A stretch of DNA of 64,000 nt from Hymenobacter terrestris (GCF_013377905.1 NZ_JABKAV010000001.1:62001-126000); one strand, 5' to 3'; shown: positions 1-9,207, counted from the first letter of the stretch. Numbers and translations are program-made. Notes: generated by a model not told the origin, from the sequence alone.

Positions 1-2
1 TT

Positions 3-2045
3 ATGTACAAGTATCTGATTGCGTGTTTATTGCTCACGGCCTGCGCCACGGCTTCGGCCCAGAGCGTGGAGTTTAGCAAGGACCAATTCGGCAACGACAA
101 GGACGGCCTGAAAGCGGCCCAGAAGGACCTGAAGGCCGGCGACGCGTTCTACGAGTCGGATCCACCGCGCTACGAGCAGGCGCTGGTGTTCTACCTGAAA
201 GCCCAGCAGTTCAACCCCAAAAACGACCAGCTCAACCTGAAAATCGGCGACTGTTACCTGCATTCGGGCTTTAAGCCCCGGGCGCTGGAATACCTGCAGC
301 GCGCCTATCAGCTCAATCCCGATGTGAGCCCGCGCATCCATTATTTGCTGGGCCGGGGCCTGCATCTGAACGCCAAGTGGAGCGAGGCCATTGCCGAATA
401 CAAACGGGCCGTTCCGGCCACTGGGGCCAAGAACACGGCCGGGCTGGTGCTCGATATTCAGAAGAAAATAAAAGAGTGCGAAAACGGCCGCCGGCTGGCG
501 GCCAAGCCCACCCGCGTGTTCATCGACAACGCCGGGCCGGGCGTAAACTCGCCTTACCCCGACTACGGCCCCGTTATCACGGCCGACGAGTCGGTTATCC
601 TGTTTACCTCGCGCCGCGAGGGCTCGACGGGCGGCAACACCGACCCCGAGCTGGGCGGCTATTTCGAGGATATTTACCAGAGCACCCGCGAGGGCAAGGA
701 CGGCTGGAGCGCAGCCCGAAACTTAGGCGAGAACATTAATACCGACGGCCACGACGCCACCGTAGGCCTGGCGCCCGATGGCCAGCGCCTGCTGGTGTAC
801 CTGGAAGACAACGGCGGCGACCTGAACCAGGCCGAGCTGCGCGGTACCGAGTGGCGCAAGCCCCAGAAGCTGGGCTCGCGCATCAACTCTAAACTGCACG
901 AGTCGTCGGCCTCCTACACGCCCGACGGCCGCAACCTGTTTTTTGTGAGCGACAAGGAAGGCGGCCTAGGCTCACGCGATATTTACCGCATCGAAATAGA
1001 GGGGCGCGGGCCGGCCCAGAACCTGGGTTCGGTCATTAATACATCGTACGGCGAGGAGGGCGTGTTTTTGCATCCCGATGGCAAAACCATGTACTTCAGC
1101 TCGGAGGGCCACGACGCGATGGGCGGCTACGACATCTTTAAATCGGTGCTGGAGAACGGCAAGTGGAGCAAGCCCGAAAACCTGGGCTGGCCCATCAATA
1201 CACCCGACGACGACGTGTTTTTCGTGATTTCGGCCTCGGGCCGCCACGGCTACTACTCCTCATTCCGTGAAGATGGGCTGGGCGGCAAGGACATTTACCG
1301 GATTACGTTTCTGGGGGCCGAAAAGCCACCCCTGCTCAGCCAGGAAGACCAGCTGCTGGCCAGCCGGGTGCAGCCGGTGAAGGAAACACTGCTGGCTCCG
1401 CCGGTGGCCATTGTGGCGGCCCAGGTAACTATTTTGAAAGGCGTAGTAACTGAGGAAGCCAGTCGCCAGCCCTTGGAAGCGACCATTGACGTCATCGACA
1501 ACTCGCTTAACCAGGTAATTGCCTCCTTTCAGTCGAATGAGAAGTCGGGCCGCTACCTCGTGTCGTTGCCTTCGGGCGTGAACTACGGCATTGTGGTGCG
1601 CAAAGATGGCTACCTGTTTCACTCCGAAAACTTCGATTTGCCAGCTGGCGCGGCCTACTCGGAAGTCGTGAAGGACATTGCGCTCAAAAAGCTCGACGTA
1701 GGCGTGAAGGTGGTACTCAACAACATCTTCTTCGACTTTGATAAGGCAACTTTACGCAAGGAAAGTACCGGCGAACTGGAGCGCCTGCACAAGCTGCTGA
1801 CCGAAACGCCTGCCCTGCGCCTCGAAATTTCGGGCCACACCGACAACGTGGGCAACGACGCCTACAACAAAGACCTCTCGCAACGTCGCGCTAAAGCCGT
1901 AGTAGACTATCTCGTGGGCAAGGGCATTGATAAGGGCCGCCTGACCTTTGCCGGTTACGGCGACACCCAGCCCGTAGCCCCCAACACCACCAAAGCCAAC
2001 CGCCAACTCAACCGCCGCACTGAGTTCAAGGTAACCGGCAAGTAA
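3..2045 (+). CDS. PorE-like TPR / beta-propeller / OmpA envelope lipoprotein
   Basis: 680 residues. The N-terminus is a hydrophobic signal with a possible lipobox LTAC (Cys14), so it is probably a lipoprotein; an ordinary cleavage after ATASAQ is the alternative. In order: TPR repeats (about 40-140), PD40/WD40-like propeller blades (about 185-450) with repeated YTPDGRNLFF and FLHPDGKTMYF type strands, a carboxypeptidase-regulatory-like beta-sandwich (about 478-560), and an OmpA C-terminal peptidoglycan-binding domain (about 565-680, motif SGHTDNVGNDAYNKDLSQRR). This is the domain order and length described for PorE of the type IX secretion system, where the OmpA domain binds peptidoglycan. 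Bacteroidota carry many paralogues of this design, so a T9SS role is inference. The start lies 3 bases into the window, so nothing can be said about its promoter. Confidence 0.85.
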   Translation: MYKYLIACLLLTACATASAQSVEFSKDQFGNDKDGLKAAQKDLKAGDAFYESDPPRYEQALVFYLKAQQFNPKNDQLNLKIGDCYLHSGFKPRALEYLQRAYQLNPDVSPRIHYLLGRGLHLNAKWSEAIAEYKRAVPATGAKNTAGLVLDIQKKIKECENGRRLAAKPTRVFIDNAGPGVNSPYPDYGPVITADESVILFTSRREGSTGGNTDPELGGYFEDIYQSTREGKDGWSAARNLGENINTDGHDATVGLAPDGQRLLVYLEDNGGDLNQAELRGTEWRKPQKLGSRINSKLHESSASYTPDGRNLFFVSDKEGGLGSRDIYRIEIEGRGPAQNLGSVINTSYGEEGVFLHPDGKTMYFSSEGHDAMGGYDIFKSVLENGKWSKPENLGWPINTPDDDVFFVISASGRHGYYSSFREDGLGGKDIYRITFLGAEKPPLLSQEDQLLASRVQPVKETLLAPPVAIVAAQVTILKGVVTEEASRQPLEATIDVIDNSLNQVIASFQSNEKSGRYLVSLPSGVNYGIVVRKDGYLFHSENFDLPAGAAYSEVVKDIALKKLDVGVKVVLNNIFFDFDKATLRKESTGELERLHKLLTETPALRLEISGHTDNVGNDAYNKDLSQRRAKAVVDYLVGKGIDKGRLTFAGYGDTQPVAPNTTKANRQLNRRTEFKVTGK

Positions 2046-2051
2046 GTTGCC

Positions 2052-2119
2052 GTTCAGCCCGAAGCCACAGGGGGAATACCAAGGCTGCTTGGTATTCCCC
2101 CTGTGGCTTCGGGCTGAAC
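2052..2119. terminator. Long perfect hairpin between envelope gene and hybrid kinase
   Basis: A 32-bp perfect inverted repeat (2052-2083 against 2088-2119) with a 4-base loop GCTG begins 6 bases after the stop codon. Its sequence is unrelated to the GTCAT-ended palindrome family elsewhere in the window. Probably a terminator, though no clear T-run follows. Confidence 0.7.
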
Positions 2120-2211
2120 TGACGCCCACGCAGACGGCTTCACCGAGAAAAGCCCACGGCTGAACGCAGAAGCCGGCCGCGGTTCGCAACTGCGCGTATC
2201 TTGCCTGCCCG

Positions 2212-5200
2212 ATGCGCTGCCTGCTCCTTCTGTTCTTTCTGCTCGCCCAATTTGCCACTGCCCAGCCGCTGCCGGCCCGGCAGGCGCTTAAGCAGTTTGG
2301 GGCGGCCGAAGGGCTCCCCCAGCCATTCATTTACGCGCTGGCTCAGGACCGCGCCGGCTACCTCTGGCTGGGCACCGCCGAAGGACTGGTGCGTTTCGAT
2401 GGCACCACGTTCCGCACCTTCACCACCCGCGAAGGGCTGGCCGAAGACTTTGTAACCCAACTGGCGCTGAACCCGCTCACCGGCCGGCTGGCGGTGCGGC
2501 ATTTCCAAGGCGGGCTGTCCATTGAAAACGGCACCGGCTTCCGAACCGCTACGGCCGCCGAAACGGGCCTGCGCACCACCAAAGGCCTGCTGCCCCCCGA
2601 TACGGCCCGCCTGAACCAGCTGCGCCGCCGCTACCAGCTCGCTCTACCCTCCGACCTAAAAATCAACGACATGTTGCGCGACACAGAAGGCACCTACTGG
2701 CTGGCCACGGCCGGCCAGGGCCTGTGGCGGCTCACCGACGCACATGTTTCGCTGCGGCCGCTGCCTGGCCTGGTTTCGCTGGTGCGCCGCGGGCCGGAGC
2801 TGCTGGCCGCTACCCGCACCGGCCAGGTGCTGCGCATCGACGAGGGCACCGGAACGAACCCAAGGCCAGTGCCACCCGCCACTAGCACCCCGGTTGCCCC
2901 CGATGGAACTGGTTGGGCTGTGGCCGGCGCCGAAGCGGCGGCCGCGTGGCGGCAGAGACTCCCGTTGCTGCTCAATTCCAAAGCAATCCGGTCCGCAGTG
3001 GTGCAGCTGCCAACCGGGCTGTCGGTAGTGGCGCTGGCTCAGGATGCGGCCGGAGGGCTGTGGGTGGGCACGGTGGGCGAAGGGGCTTTTTATCTGCAGG
3101 AGGGCCGGCTCCGCCACTATACCACTGCCAGCGGCCTGCTCCACAACGATATTTACGCCATTCTGCCCGACCGGCAGGGCCGGGTGTGGTTCGCCACGCA
3201 CGGCACCGGGCTGGCCGTACTCGAAGCCGGTAAATTCCGGGTGTATCGGGTGCTGGCCGGCGGCATTGAGGCTTCGGCCTTGTGCCAGGATGACGCCGGG
3301 CGGGTGTGGATTGGCACCGAGGGCGACGGGCTGCTCTGCTTTGAAAATGACCGCTTCCGGCAGTTCAATACCCGCAATAGCGGGCTGGCCAGCAACTACT
3401 GCTACGGCCTGCTGCCCACCCCTGCCGGCCTGGTAGTGCAGCACGCCGAGGCGCTCAGCTTAGGGCGGGGCACAGGTTTTAGTCCGCTTACCGCACCCGC
3501 CAACCCGCTGGTGCGGCAACTGCTGCCCAACGCGGCCGTGCTGCTGGCCGGCCGCGCCCCAGCCGTACTACTGACCAGTAAGGCGGGTTTGCTGCGTGTT
3601 GGGCTGCCCACGCTGCCCCCCTCGGCTAAGCCCCGGGTGGCGCTTGGGGCCGTGGAGGTAAACGGAACCGCGCGCCAACCTTATTCCCTGGCCGAATTGC
3701 CAGCAGGCCCGCACCACCTCACTTGGTTTTTCCGAACCGCCAGCCTGGCCCCGGCCGGCACCTGGCAGTACCAGTACCGGCTGCGCGGCTACCAGCCCGC
3801 CTGGAGCCGCGCCAGCAGCTTCACCGAGGCCGATTTTCCGCGACTTGGTGCCGGTAGCTATGTCTTTGAGGTGCGCGCCCGTCGCGGTTCCGAAAGCAGT
3901 TGGGGGCCGGCTACTACGGCCCGGTTCGGGGTGGCTACGCCCTTCTGGCAAACCGGCTGGTTTGGGCTGCTGAGTGTGGCGACGGTAATGGGCAGCGTCT
4001 GGGGGCTACTGCGGGTGCGTACCGCCACGCTGCGCCGCCAGAAGCAGCAGCTGGAAGCCACCGTGCGCAAGCGCACCACCGAGCTGCGCCGCCAGAAGAA
4101 CGCCACCGAACTGGTAAACGCCGACCTACTGGTGGCCCGCGACGCGGCCGAGGCCTCGCGGCGGGCCAAGGCGCAGTTTCTGGCCAACATGAGCCACGAA
4201 ATCCGGACACCGCTTAATGCTGTTATCGGCCTTACGCACCTGCTGCGCGGCACCCGCGTCGATGCCGGGCAGCAGGAGTACCTGGAGGCTATTCAGTCGT
4301 CGTCGCAGAATTTGCTGGTCATTCTCAACGACATCCTCGACTCGTCGAAGATGGAAGCTGGGAAGCTCACGCTGGAGCAGGTCCCGTTTCGGCTGCCCGC
4401 ACTGCTGGAGCGGGTGCAGGCCATGTTCCGCTTCGCCCTCGATGCCAAAGGCCTGTACCTACGCACGGAAATCGGCCCCCAGGTACCCGAGGCCATCACC
4501 GGCGACCCAGTGCGGCTGCAGCAGGTGCTGGTGAACCTGGTGGGCAACGCCCTAAAGTTTACGGCTCAAGGCGGCATTACGCTGCTGTTAGAAGCCGGCC
4601 CGGCCGCCAACGCAGTCAGCGAGCCGGTATTGCGGTTTGGAGTGCGCGATACGGGCATCGGCATTGCGCTAGAGCAACAGGAAGCCATTTTCGAGGACTT
4701 CTCGCAGGCCAACGCCAGCACCACCCGGCAGTACGGCGGCACTGGGCTGGGCCTGAGCATCGCCCGCAACCTGGTGCAGCTACACGGCGGGCAGCTGTGG
4801 GTGGAAAGCATTGAGGGTCAAGGCAGCACGTTCTGGGTTGAGATTCCGGCCTACCCCGCCGACCCGGCCACCATACCACCCGAGGCCACGGCCGTGCTGC
4901 CACCCTTTGAACCCGCCCTGCGGGTGCTGGTGGCCGAAGACAACACCCTCAACCAGCTCGTAGCCCGCCGCACCCTCGAAGCCTGGAATGTGCTGGTAAC
5001 TGTAGCCGACAATGGCCGACTGGCCGTGGAGGCCGCCCGCCAGCAGCCCTTCGATGCCGTGCTGCTCGATGTGCAAATGCCCGAAATGGACGGCTACGAG
5101 GCGGCCCGCCAGCTGCGACTCCTGTTTCCCGACTCCACCCGCCTGCCGCTCATCGGCCTCACGGCTTCGGCCCTGCCCGAAGACCGGGTGCTGGCCCTGG

Positions 5201-5697
5201 CCGCCGGCATGAACGACACGCTGGCCAAACCCTTCGACCCGGCAGTGCTCTACGCCCGCCTCGCCCACTACACCGGCCGCACGCCGCCCGCTGCCGCCAT
5301 CGGGCCGGGCCCTGCTCTGCAAACCGCCTTCCCCGAGCCGGCTTCACTTTCCGAAGCCACCGCCACCGAACAACCCGACTGGACGCTGCTGGAGGAACTG
5401 GCTGGGGGCAGCCCCGCCTTCGTGGGCCAGCTGGTGCGCACATTTCTGGCCCAGGCCCCGCCGCTGGCCCGGCAGCTGCACCTGCTGCCGGCGCCGGCGC
5501 TGGCCGAGGCCGCGCACAAGCTGCGGGGCCAGGTGGCGTATTTTGGTCTGCCGCAGCTTTGCCAGTTGCTGGAAGAAGTGGAAGCCACCGCCCGCCAACA
5601 GCCCCCTCACCCGGCTCTGCCCGCCCGGCTGGCTGCCATTGCGCACCGCCTGCAGGCCCTGTATCCGTTGCTGGAGCAGCGGCTGGGTGAAGACTAG
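2212..5697 (+). CDS. Hybrid two-component sensor kinase (propeller, Y_Y_Y, HisKA, HATPase, REC, Hpt)
   Basis: 1161 residues. The signal peptide is followed by two-component propeller repeats (about 25-430, e.g. GYLWLGTAEGLVRFDG), a Y_Y_Y domain (about 495-575) and one membrane helix (about 582-602). Then come HisKA with phospho-His662 in SHEIRTPLN, an ATPase with G boxes DTGIGI and GTGLGLSIA, a receiver with Asp953 in LLDVQMPEMDG, and a C-terminal Hpt domain with His1102 in AAHKLRG. The periplasmic propeller resembles Bacteroides HTCS sensors, but HTCS proteins end in an AraC domain. This one ends in Hpt, so it should pass phosphate to a separate regulator. The LytTR regulator 52 bases downstream is a natural candidate partner, but LytTR regulators usually pair with other kinases. 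The ligand is unknown. Confidence 0.93.
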   Translation: MRCLLLLFFLLAQFATAQPLPARQALKQFGAAEGLPQPFIYALAQDRAGYLWLGTAEGLVRFDGTTFRTFTTREGLAEDFVTQLALNPLTGRLAVRHFQGGLSIENGTGFRTATAAETGLRTTKGLLPPDTARLNQLRRRYQLALPSDLKINDMLRDTEGTYWLATAGQGLWRLTDAHVSLRPLPGLVSLVRRGPELLAATRTGQVLRIDEGTGTNPRPVPPATSTPVAPDGTGWAVAGAEAAAAWRQRLPLLLNSKAIRSAVVQLPTGLSVVALAQDAAGGLWVGTVGEGAFYLQEGRLRHYTTASGLLHNDIYAILPDRQGRVWFATHGTGLAVLEAGKFRVYRVLAGGIEASALCQDDAGRVWIGTEGDGLLCFENDRFRQFNTRNSGLASNYCYGLLPTPAGLVVQHAEALSLGRGTGFSPLTAPANPLVRQLLPNAAVLLAGRAPAVLLTSKAGLLRVGLPTLPPSAKPRVALGAVEVNGTARQPYSLAELPAGPHHLTWFFRTASLAPAGTWQYQYRLRGYQPAWSRASSFTEADFPRLGAGSYVFEVRARRGSESSWGPATTARFGVATPFWQTGWFGLLSVATVMGSVWGLLRVRTATLRRQKQQLEATVRKRTTELRRQKNATELVNADLLVARDAAEASRRAKAQFLANMSHEIRTPLNAVIGLTHLLRGTRVDAGQQEYLEAIQSSSQNLLVILNDILDSSKMEAGKLTLEQVPFRLPALLERVQAMFRFALDAKGLYLRTEIGPQVPEAITGDPVRLQQVLVNLVGNALKFTAQGGITLLLEAGPAANAVSEPVLRFGVRDTGIGIALEQQEAIFEDFSQANASTTRQYGGTGLGLSIARNLVQLHGGQLWVESIEGQGSTFWVEIPAYPADPATIPPEATAVLPPFEPALRVLVAEDNTLNQLVARRTLEAWNVLVTVADNGRLAVEAARQQPFDAVLLDVQMPEMDGYEAARQLRLLFPDSTRLPLIGLTASALPEDRVLALAAGMNDTLAKPFDPAVLYARLAHYTGRTPPAAAIGPGPALQTAFPEPASLSEATATEQPDWTLLEELAGGSPAFVGQLVRTFLAQAPPLARQLHLLPAPALAEAAHKLRGQVAYFGLPQLCQLLEEVEATARQQPPHPALPARLAAIAHRLQALYPLLEQRLGED

Positions 5698-5736
5698 CTC
5701 GATTCTGCTTTGATGGAATTTTGCAAAGAAAGACTG

Positions 5737-5744
5737 TAGCTTTG
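5737..5744 (+). promoter_or_regulatory. -7 promoter box TAGCTTTG of the LytTR gene
   Basis: Exact match to the Bacteroidota -7 element TAnnTTTG, ending 5 bases before the ATG at 5750. Transcription would start about at the start codon, so the mRNA may be leaderless. I see no convincing -33 TTTG at the usual spacing. Confidence 0.6.
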
Positions 5745-5749
5745 CACAT

Positions 5750-6460
5750 ATGGCCGAAACTCCTGCTCCCCTACGCTGCCTGGTAGTCGACGATGACCCG
5801 CTGGCCGTGCAGATTGTTGAAAATTGTGTCGCCAACACCCCGTTTCTGGTGCACGCCGGCAGCTGTAGCAGCGCCCTGCTGGCCGCCGAAATGCTGCGCG
5901 AGCAGCCCATCGACCTGCTGTTTCTAGATGTGGAGATGCCGCTGATGTCGGGCCTTGACCTGCTGCGCACCCTGCGCAATCCGCCGTTGGTCGTACTCAT
6001 CACCAGCAACAAAGGCTACGCCGTGGAGGCATTCGAATATGCCGTGCTCGATTACCTGGTGAAGCCCATCAGCTACGCCCGCTTTCTGCAGGCAGCCCAG
6101 CAGGCCCGTGAGGCGCTGGCGGACCGTGCCCAGCCCGTTGCAGCCGATGCCGCCTTCACCTTTGTAAAGGTGGACAGCAAGCTGGTAAAGGTGCAGTTTG
6201 ACGAGGTGCAGTTTGTAGAAGCCCTGGGCGACTACGTGCACATCGTCACTAAAAACAGCAAACTCATCGTGTACAGCACGCTACGGGGCATTACCGAGAA
6301 GTTTCCGGCCGCGCTCTTTATGCGGGTGCACCGCTCGTTTATCGTTAATATCCGTCAGATTCAGTCCATCGAGGACAACTCCATTCTGCTGGCCGGCAAG
6401 CATGTTCCTATCGGCCAGACTTACCAGAAAGAGGTTTTTCAGCGTCTGAACCGTTTTTAG
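5750..6460 (+). CDS. LytTR-family response regulator
   Basis: 236 residues. The N-terminal receiver (about 8-125) has acidic residues VVDDDP (14-16), phospho-acceptor Asp60 in LLFLDVEMP, and Lys in the YLVKPIS loop. The C-terminal LytTR DNA-binding domain (about 135-235) carries the typical ALGDYVHIVTKNSKLIVYSTL and FMRVHRSFIVNI segments. It is a transcription factor. Genes of this class usually respond to LytS-type (His_kinase) sensors. Here the neighbour is an Hpt-ended hybrid kinase, and whether the two talk is not shown by the sequence. It has its own -7 promoter box in the 52-base gap. Confidence 0.93.
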   Translation: MAETPAPLRCLVVDDDPLAVQIVENCVANTPFLVHAGSCSSALLAAEMLREQPIDLLFLDVEMPLMSGLDLLRTLRNPPLVVLITSNKGYAVEAFEYAVLDYLVKPISYARFLQAAQQAREALADRAQPVAADAAFTFVKVDSKLVKVQFDEVQFVEALGDYVHIVTKNSKLIVYSTLRGITEKFPAALFMRVHRSFIVNIRQIQSIEDNSILLAGKHVPIGQTYQKEVFQRLNRF

Positions 6461-6490
6461 CGGCCGCCGGCCTTTCTCCCTACCATCACC

Positions 6491-7123
6491 TTGCCCGCTA
6501 CCGTGCTGCTTCGCGTATTCTGCCCCGGAAGGCTGCTGCTATTTCTGCTGCCATTGCTGCTGTTGCTGGCCCGGCCGGCAGCAGCCCAGCAGGCCGGCGA
6601 CACCACCAGCGTAGCCTGCTCGCCGCCACGCGTGCCCAAGCTGTGCGTGGAGCTCGACGCCCGTCAGGCCGTTGACCCCGCCGCCGGGCCGCTTACGTTC
6701 CGCTGGAATATGGGCGATGGCACCCAGCTTACCGGCCCCACCGTGGCCCACTGCTACGCCGAGCGCCGCCGCTATACCGTGCGCCTGGATGTGGTAGACG
6801 AGGCCAGCGGGGAAGTGCGGGATGCTGAAAAACTACTCGACGTTGATTTCACGAAGCAAACCGTGGTCAACTTCCGAGCCGCCGACACAGTGCGGGTGGG
6901 CCAGCCGGTGGCCTTTGATGCCGCCGACTCACAGCTGCCCGCTTGTCGGAATATGGTGGTCATCTGGGATTTTCGCGATGGCGCTACCAGCACCGGTCCA
7001 CGGGTCGAGCACCGCTTCCGCCGGCCCGGACGCTACGCCGTGCGCATGGCCCTGCGCGCCAACGGCCCCGGCTCCTGCCCCGACAGCCACTGCGTAAGCC
7101 GCCAAGTGGTAGTGCTACCCTAG
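6491..7123 (+). CDS. Secreted protein with two PKD domains
   Basis: About 210 residues. There is no ATG near the N-terminus; TTG at 6491 or GTG at 6503 are the candidate starts and both give a hydrophobic signal peptide ending near AAAQQ. Two PKD beta-sandwich domains follow: about 60-115 (FRWNMGDGTQLTGP, then RYTVRLDVVD) and about 130-195 (VIWDFRDGATSTGPRVEHRF, then RYAVRMALRA). Cysteines flank both domains and may form disulfides. PKD modules are structural parts of exported, often surface-attached proteins. No catalytic domain is present, and the partner or function is unknown. It lies 30 bases after the LytTR gene and converges with the RmlD-like gene. Confidence 0.75.
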   Translation: MPATVLLRVFCPGRLLLFLLPLLLLLARPAAAQQAGDTTSVACSPPRVPKLCVELDARQAVDPAAGPLTFRWNMGDGTQLTGPTVAHCYAERRRYTVRLDVVDEASGEVRDAEKLLDVDFTKQTVVNFRAADTVRVGQPVAFDAADSQLPACRNMVVIWDFRDGATSTGPRVEHRFRRPGRYAVRMALRANGPGSCPDSHCVSRQVVVLP

Positions 7124-7153
7124 CACTGGTGTTGGTGTACGATGACCGGAACC

Positions 7154-8065
7154 CTATAACGGACCTTCATCGGCCTGTGCGGCTACTAAAGCAATGCCCT
7201 CGGCCAGCGAGTGGGGCCGGTAGCCCAGCTCGCGCACCGCTTTATCGACCACAAAGCCCGTGCGCAACGGCCGGCGGGCCGGCTGCGAAAACGTGTCGGC
7301 ATTCACCCGGCTGATAAGGCTGGCATCGAGCTGAAAGTACGCGGCGACCTGCAGCGCCAGCTGGTAGGGCGTGCACAGCTCGGCCCCGCTGATGTGGTAG
7401 ATACCGGTGGCGTTGTGGCGGGCCGCCAGCCAGCAGCCCTGGGCCAGGTCTTCGGCCAGTGTGGGGGTGCGCAACTGGTCGTCCACTACGTTTATCGGCT
7501 TGCCGGTCCGCAGCGCGTCGCGCACCCACAGCACCAAGTTGGTGCGGCCGTAATCGTGGGCCGTGCCGTACACGAGCACGGTGCGCACAATGGCCCAGGG
7601 GCCGCGGCTCTGGCGCACCAGCTGCTCGGCGGCCAGCTTGCTTTCCCCATAGAAATTAACCGGCCCCGGCACGGCATCCTCGGCCAGCGGCCCAGCTTCG
7701 CCGCTGAAGATAAAATCGGTGCTCAGGTGGATTAAATGCACCTGATGCTGCTCGCAGGCGGCCACCAGATGCGCCACCGCCGTCACGTTCTGGTTCCAGC
7801 AATCGGCCGGGTGCAGCGCGCACTCGTCCACGTTGGTCAGGGCGGCCGTATGGATGAGATGGGTGGGTTTTTCGGCTTCGATTACCTGCGCTACCTGAGC
7901 GGCATCGGTTACGTCGAGCGGCACAAACGATACCTGCGGATACAGGCCGGCCAGCTTATTGGGGCCGCGCGACGTGGCCACCAGCGCCACGCCAGGCTGC
8001 CGGCTCAGCAGGGCCACCAGTTTCTGCCCTAATAAGCCGTTGGAGCCGGTAACAAGGATTTTCAT
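7154..8065 (-). CDS. RmlD-like SDR: dTDP-4-dehydrorhamnose reductase family
   Basis: 303 residues, normal for the family. The NAD(P)-binding motif TGSNGLLGQ lies at 6-14, LSTDFIFSG (catalytic Ser115) in the middle, and YGESK (Tyr139, Lys143) follows. The RmlD_sub_bind fold continues to the C-terminus. The family reduces dTDP-4-keto-rhamnose to dTDP-L-rhamnose. No rmlA, rmlB or rmlC lies nearby, so an isolated paralogue acting on another nucleotide sugar is equally possible. An imperfect member of the intergenic palindrome family lies upstream (8102-8210). Confidence 0.85.
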   Translation of the reverse strand: MKILVTGSNGLLGQKLVALLSRQPGVALVATSRGPNKLAGLYPQVSFVPLDVTDAAQVAQVIEAEKPTHLIHTAALTNVDECALHPADCWNQNVTAVAHLVAACEQHQVHLIHLSTDFIFSGEAGPLAEDAVPGPVNFYGESKLAAEQLVRQSRGPWAIVRTVLVYGTAHDYGRTNLVLWVRDALRTGKPINVVDDQLRTPTLAEDLAQGCWLAARHNATGIYHISGAELCTPYQLALQVAAYFQLDASLISRVNADTFSQPARRPLRTGFVVDKAVRELGYRPHSLAEGIALVAAQADEGPL

Positions 8066-8101
8066 TGCGTGAAGCAGGCAGAAAGTGAGAGGTGAGTATT
8101 G

Positions 8102-8210
8102 AGCAGTACGTCATTCTGAGCGCAACGAAGAATCTGGCGTTAACTCGTTACAGCGCCTATTCAACGGACTCTATCGAGATTCTTTGCTGCGCTCTGAATT
8201 ACGTTCTGCT
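8102..8210. repeat. Palindromic intergenic element, degenerate copy
   Basis: Imperfect inverted repeat: 8102-8135 (CGTCATTCTGAGCGCAACGA core) against 8177-8210 (AGATTCTTTGCTGCGCTCTG core). It lies between the minus-strand cyclophilin gene and the RmlD-like gene. Its ends match the GTCATTCAGAGCGAAGCGAA copies at 53280 and 59190. Confidence 0.7.
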
Positions 8211-8230
8211 CACGCCTACATACTCACTCT

Positions 8231-8872
8231 TTAATATTGATACCCGAACTGCTCGGTAATCTTCTTCTTTTTCATTTTCTCCACCTTCATCGTCATCTTG
8301 ATGTCGGTAAGAGGGCGGTTGGCGGGGCCGGCGGGCTGCTGGGCAATCTTGTCTACCACCTCCTGGCCGCTGATAACCTGGCCGAAAACGGTATACTGGC
8401 CGTTGAGGTGAGGCGTGCCCTGGGGGTTCTGCACGATGTAGAACTGCGAGGCGCTGCTGCGTCGGTCGGGGTTCATAAAATCGGCGGTGCGGGCGGCGGC
8501 TACGGCCCCGCGCATGTGGGTCAGCTCAGGCCGGATTTCGGCCGGCAGCGTCTGCTCGCTGGCCGGTCCCTGGCCATCATTGCCGGGGTCGGCGTCCTTC
8601 GAGTTGGGGTCGCCACCCTGCACCATGAAGTTGAGGATAACGCGGTGGAACGTGGTGCCGTCATAGAACCCGCTACGGGCCAGCTTCAGGAAATTGGCCC
8701 GGTGTACCGGCGTCAGTTCGGAAAGCACCAGCCGAATGTCGCCCAGCGAGGTACTAATGGTGACCAGCTCGTCTTTTTTGCTTTTACGGGGCTTTTTGGC
8801 CGCCTGCACGGCGGGTGTGGCCAGCGTCAGCGCCAGGCCCAGTAGCAGGGTGCGGCGAAAGAAATTTATCAT
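8231..8872 (-). CDS. Exported cyclophilin-type peptidyl-prolyl isomerase
   Basis: About 213 residues from the ATG at 8872. The frame stays open to 8947, but the start at 8872 follows a -7 promoter box at 8914-8921 and opens with a signal peptide (MINFFRRTLLLGLALTLATP). The cyclophilin domain shows GDIRLVLSELTPVHRANFL, FYDGTTFHRVILNFMVQGGD (active-site Arg in FHRV) and ASQFYIVQN. It catalyses cis-trans isomerisation of prolyl bonds, presumably in the periplasm, and so assists folding of exported proteins. A basic, lysine-rich C-terminal tail (KMKKKKITEQ) is unusual but lacks an obvious role. Confidence 0.92.
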   Translation of the reverse strand: MINFFRRTLLLGLALTLATPAVQAAKKPRKSKKDELVTISTSLGDIRLVLSELTPVHRANFLKLARSGFYDGTTFHRVILNFMVQGGDPNSKDADPGNDGQGPASEQTLPAEIRPELTHMRGAVAAARTADFMNPDRRSSASQFYIVQNPQGTPHLNGQYTVFGQVISGQEVVDKIAQQPAGPANRPLTDIKMTMKVEKMKKKKITEQFGYQY

Positions 8873-8913
8873 GCGAGGTAAGAGGGCAGAAAGTTCAACA
8901 GCGAACTGAGGGC

Positions 8914-8921
8914 CAAATTTA
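8914..8921 (-). promoter_or_regulatory. -7 promoter box TAAATTTG of the cyclophilin gene
   Basis: Exact TAnnTTTG on the minus strand, 41 bases before the ATG at 8872. It lies inside the longer open frame and therefore argues against a start at 8947. Confidence 0.6.
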
Positions 8922-9120
8922 CGTAGTTTCTTTACGGAGCTGCGCAAAAACCCGGGGCTTACCGCTCGGGCTGCTACCTAAATGCCCCGGCTTCGCCCCG
9001 CAAACCCGACGCAGCTACCCACCCCCTCACAGCCGGCGCATGCCGGGGTTGCGTAGGTTACCGCGTCTCTGTGCTTTTCCGGAGAAGGTGGACAGGAAGT
9101 AGAACAAAGCGGCGTGGGCT

Positions 9121-9207
9121 GTTATGCCAAGCTTGCCGAAGCATCTCCACCGCATCATTGCAATGGCAGAGAAGCAGTAGAGATGCTTCGACAAGCTCAG
9201 CATGACC
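9121..9207. repeat. Palindromic intergenic element, imperfect copy
   Basis: Inverted repeat: 9121-9150 (CCAAGCTTGCCGAAGCATCT core) against 9178-9207 (GATGCTTCGACAAGCTCAGC core). It lies downstream of hemC and belongs to the GTCATGCTGAGC-ended family seen at 43340 and 56534. Confidence 0.75.
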
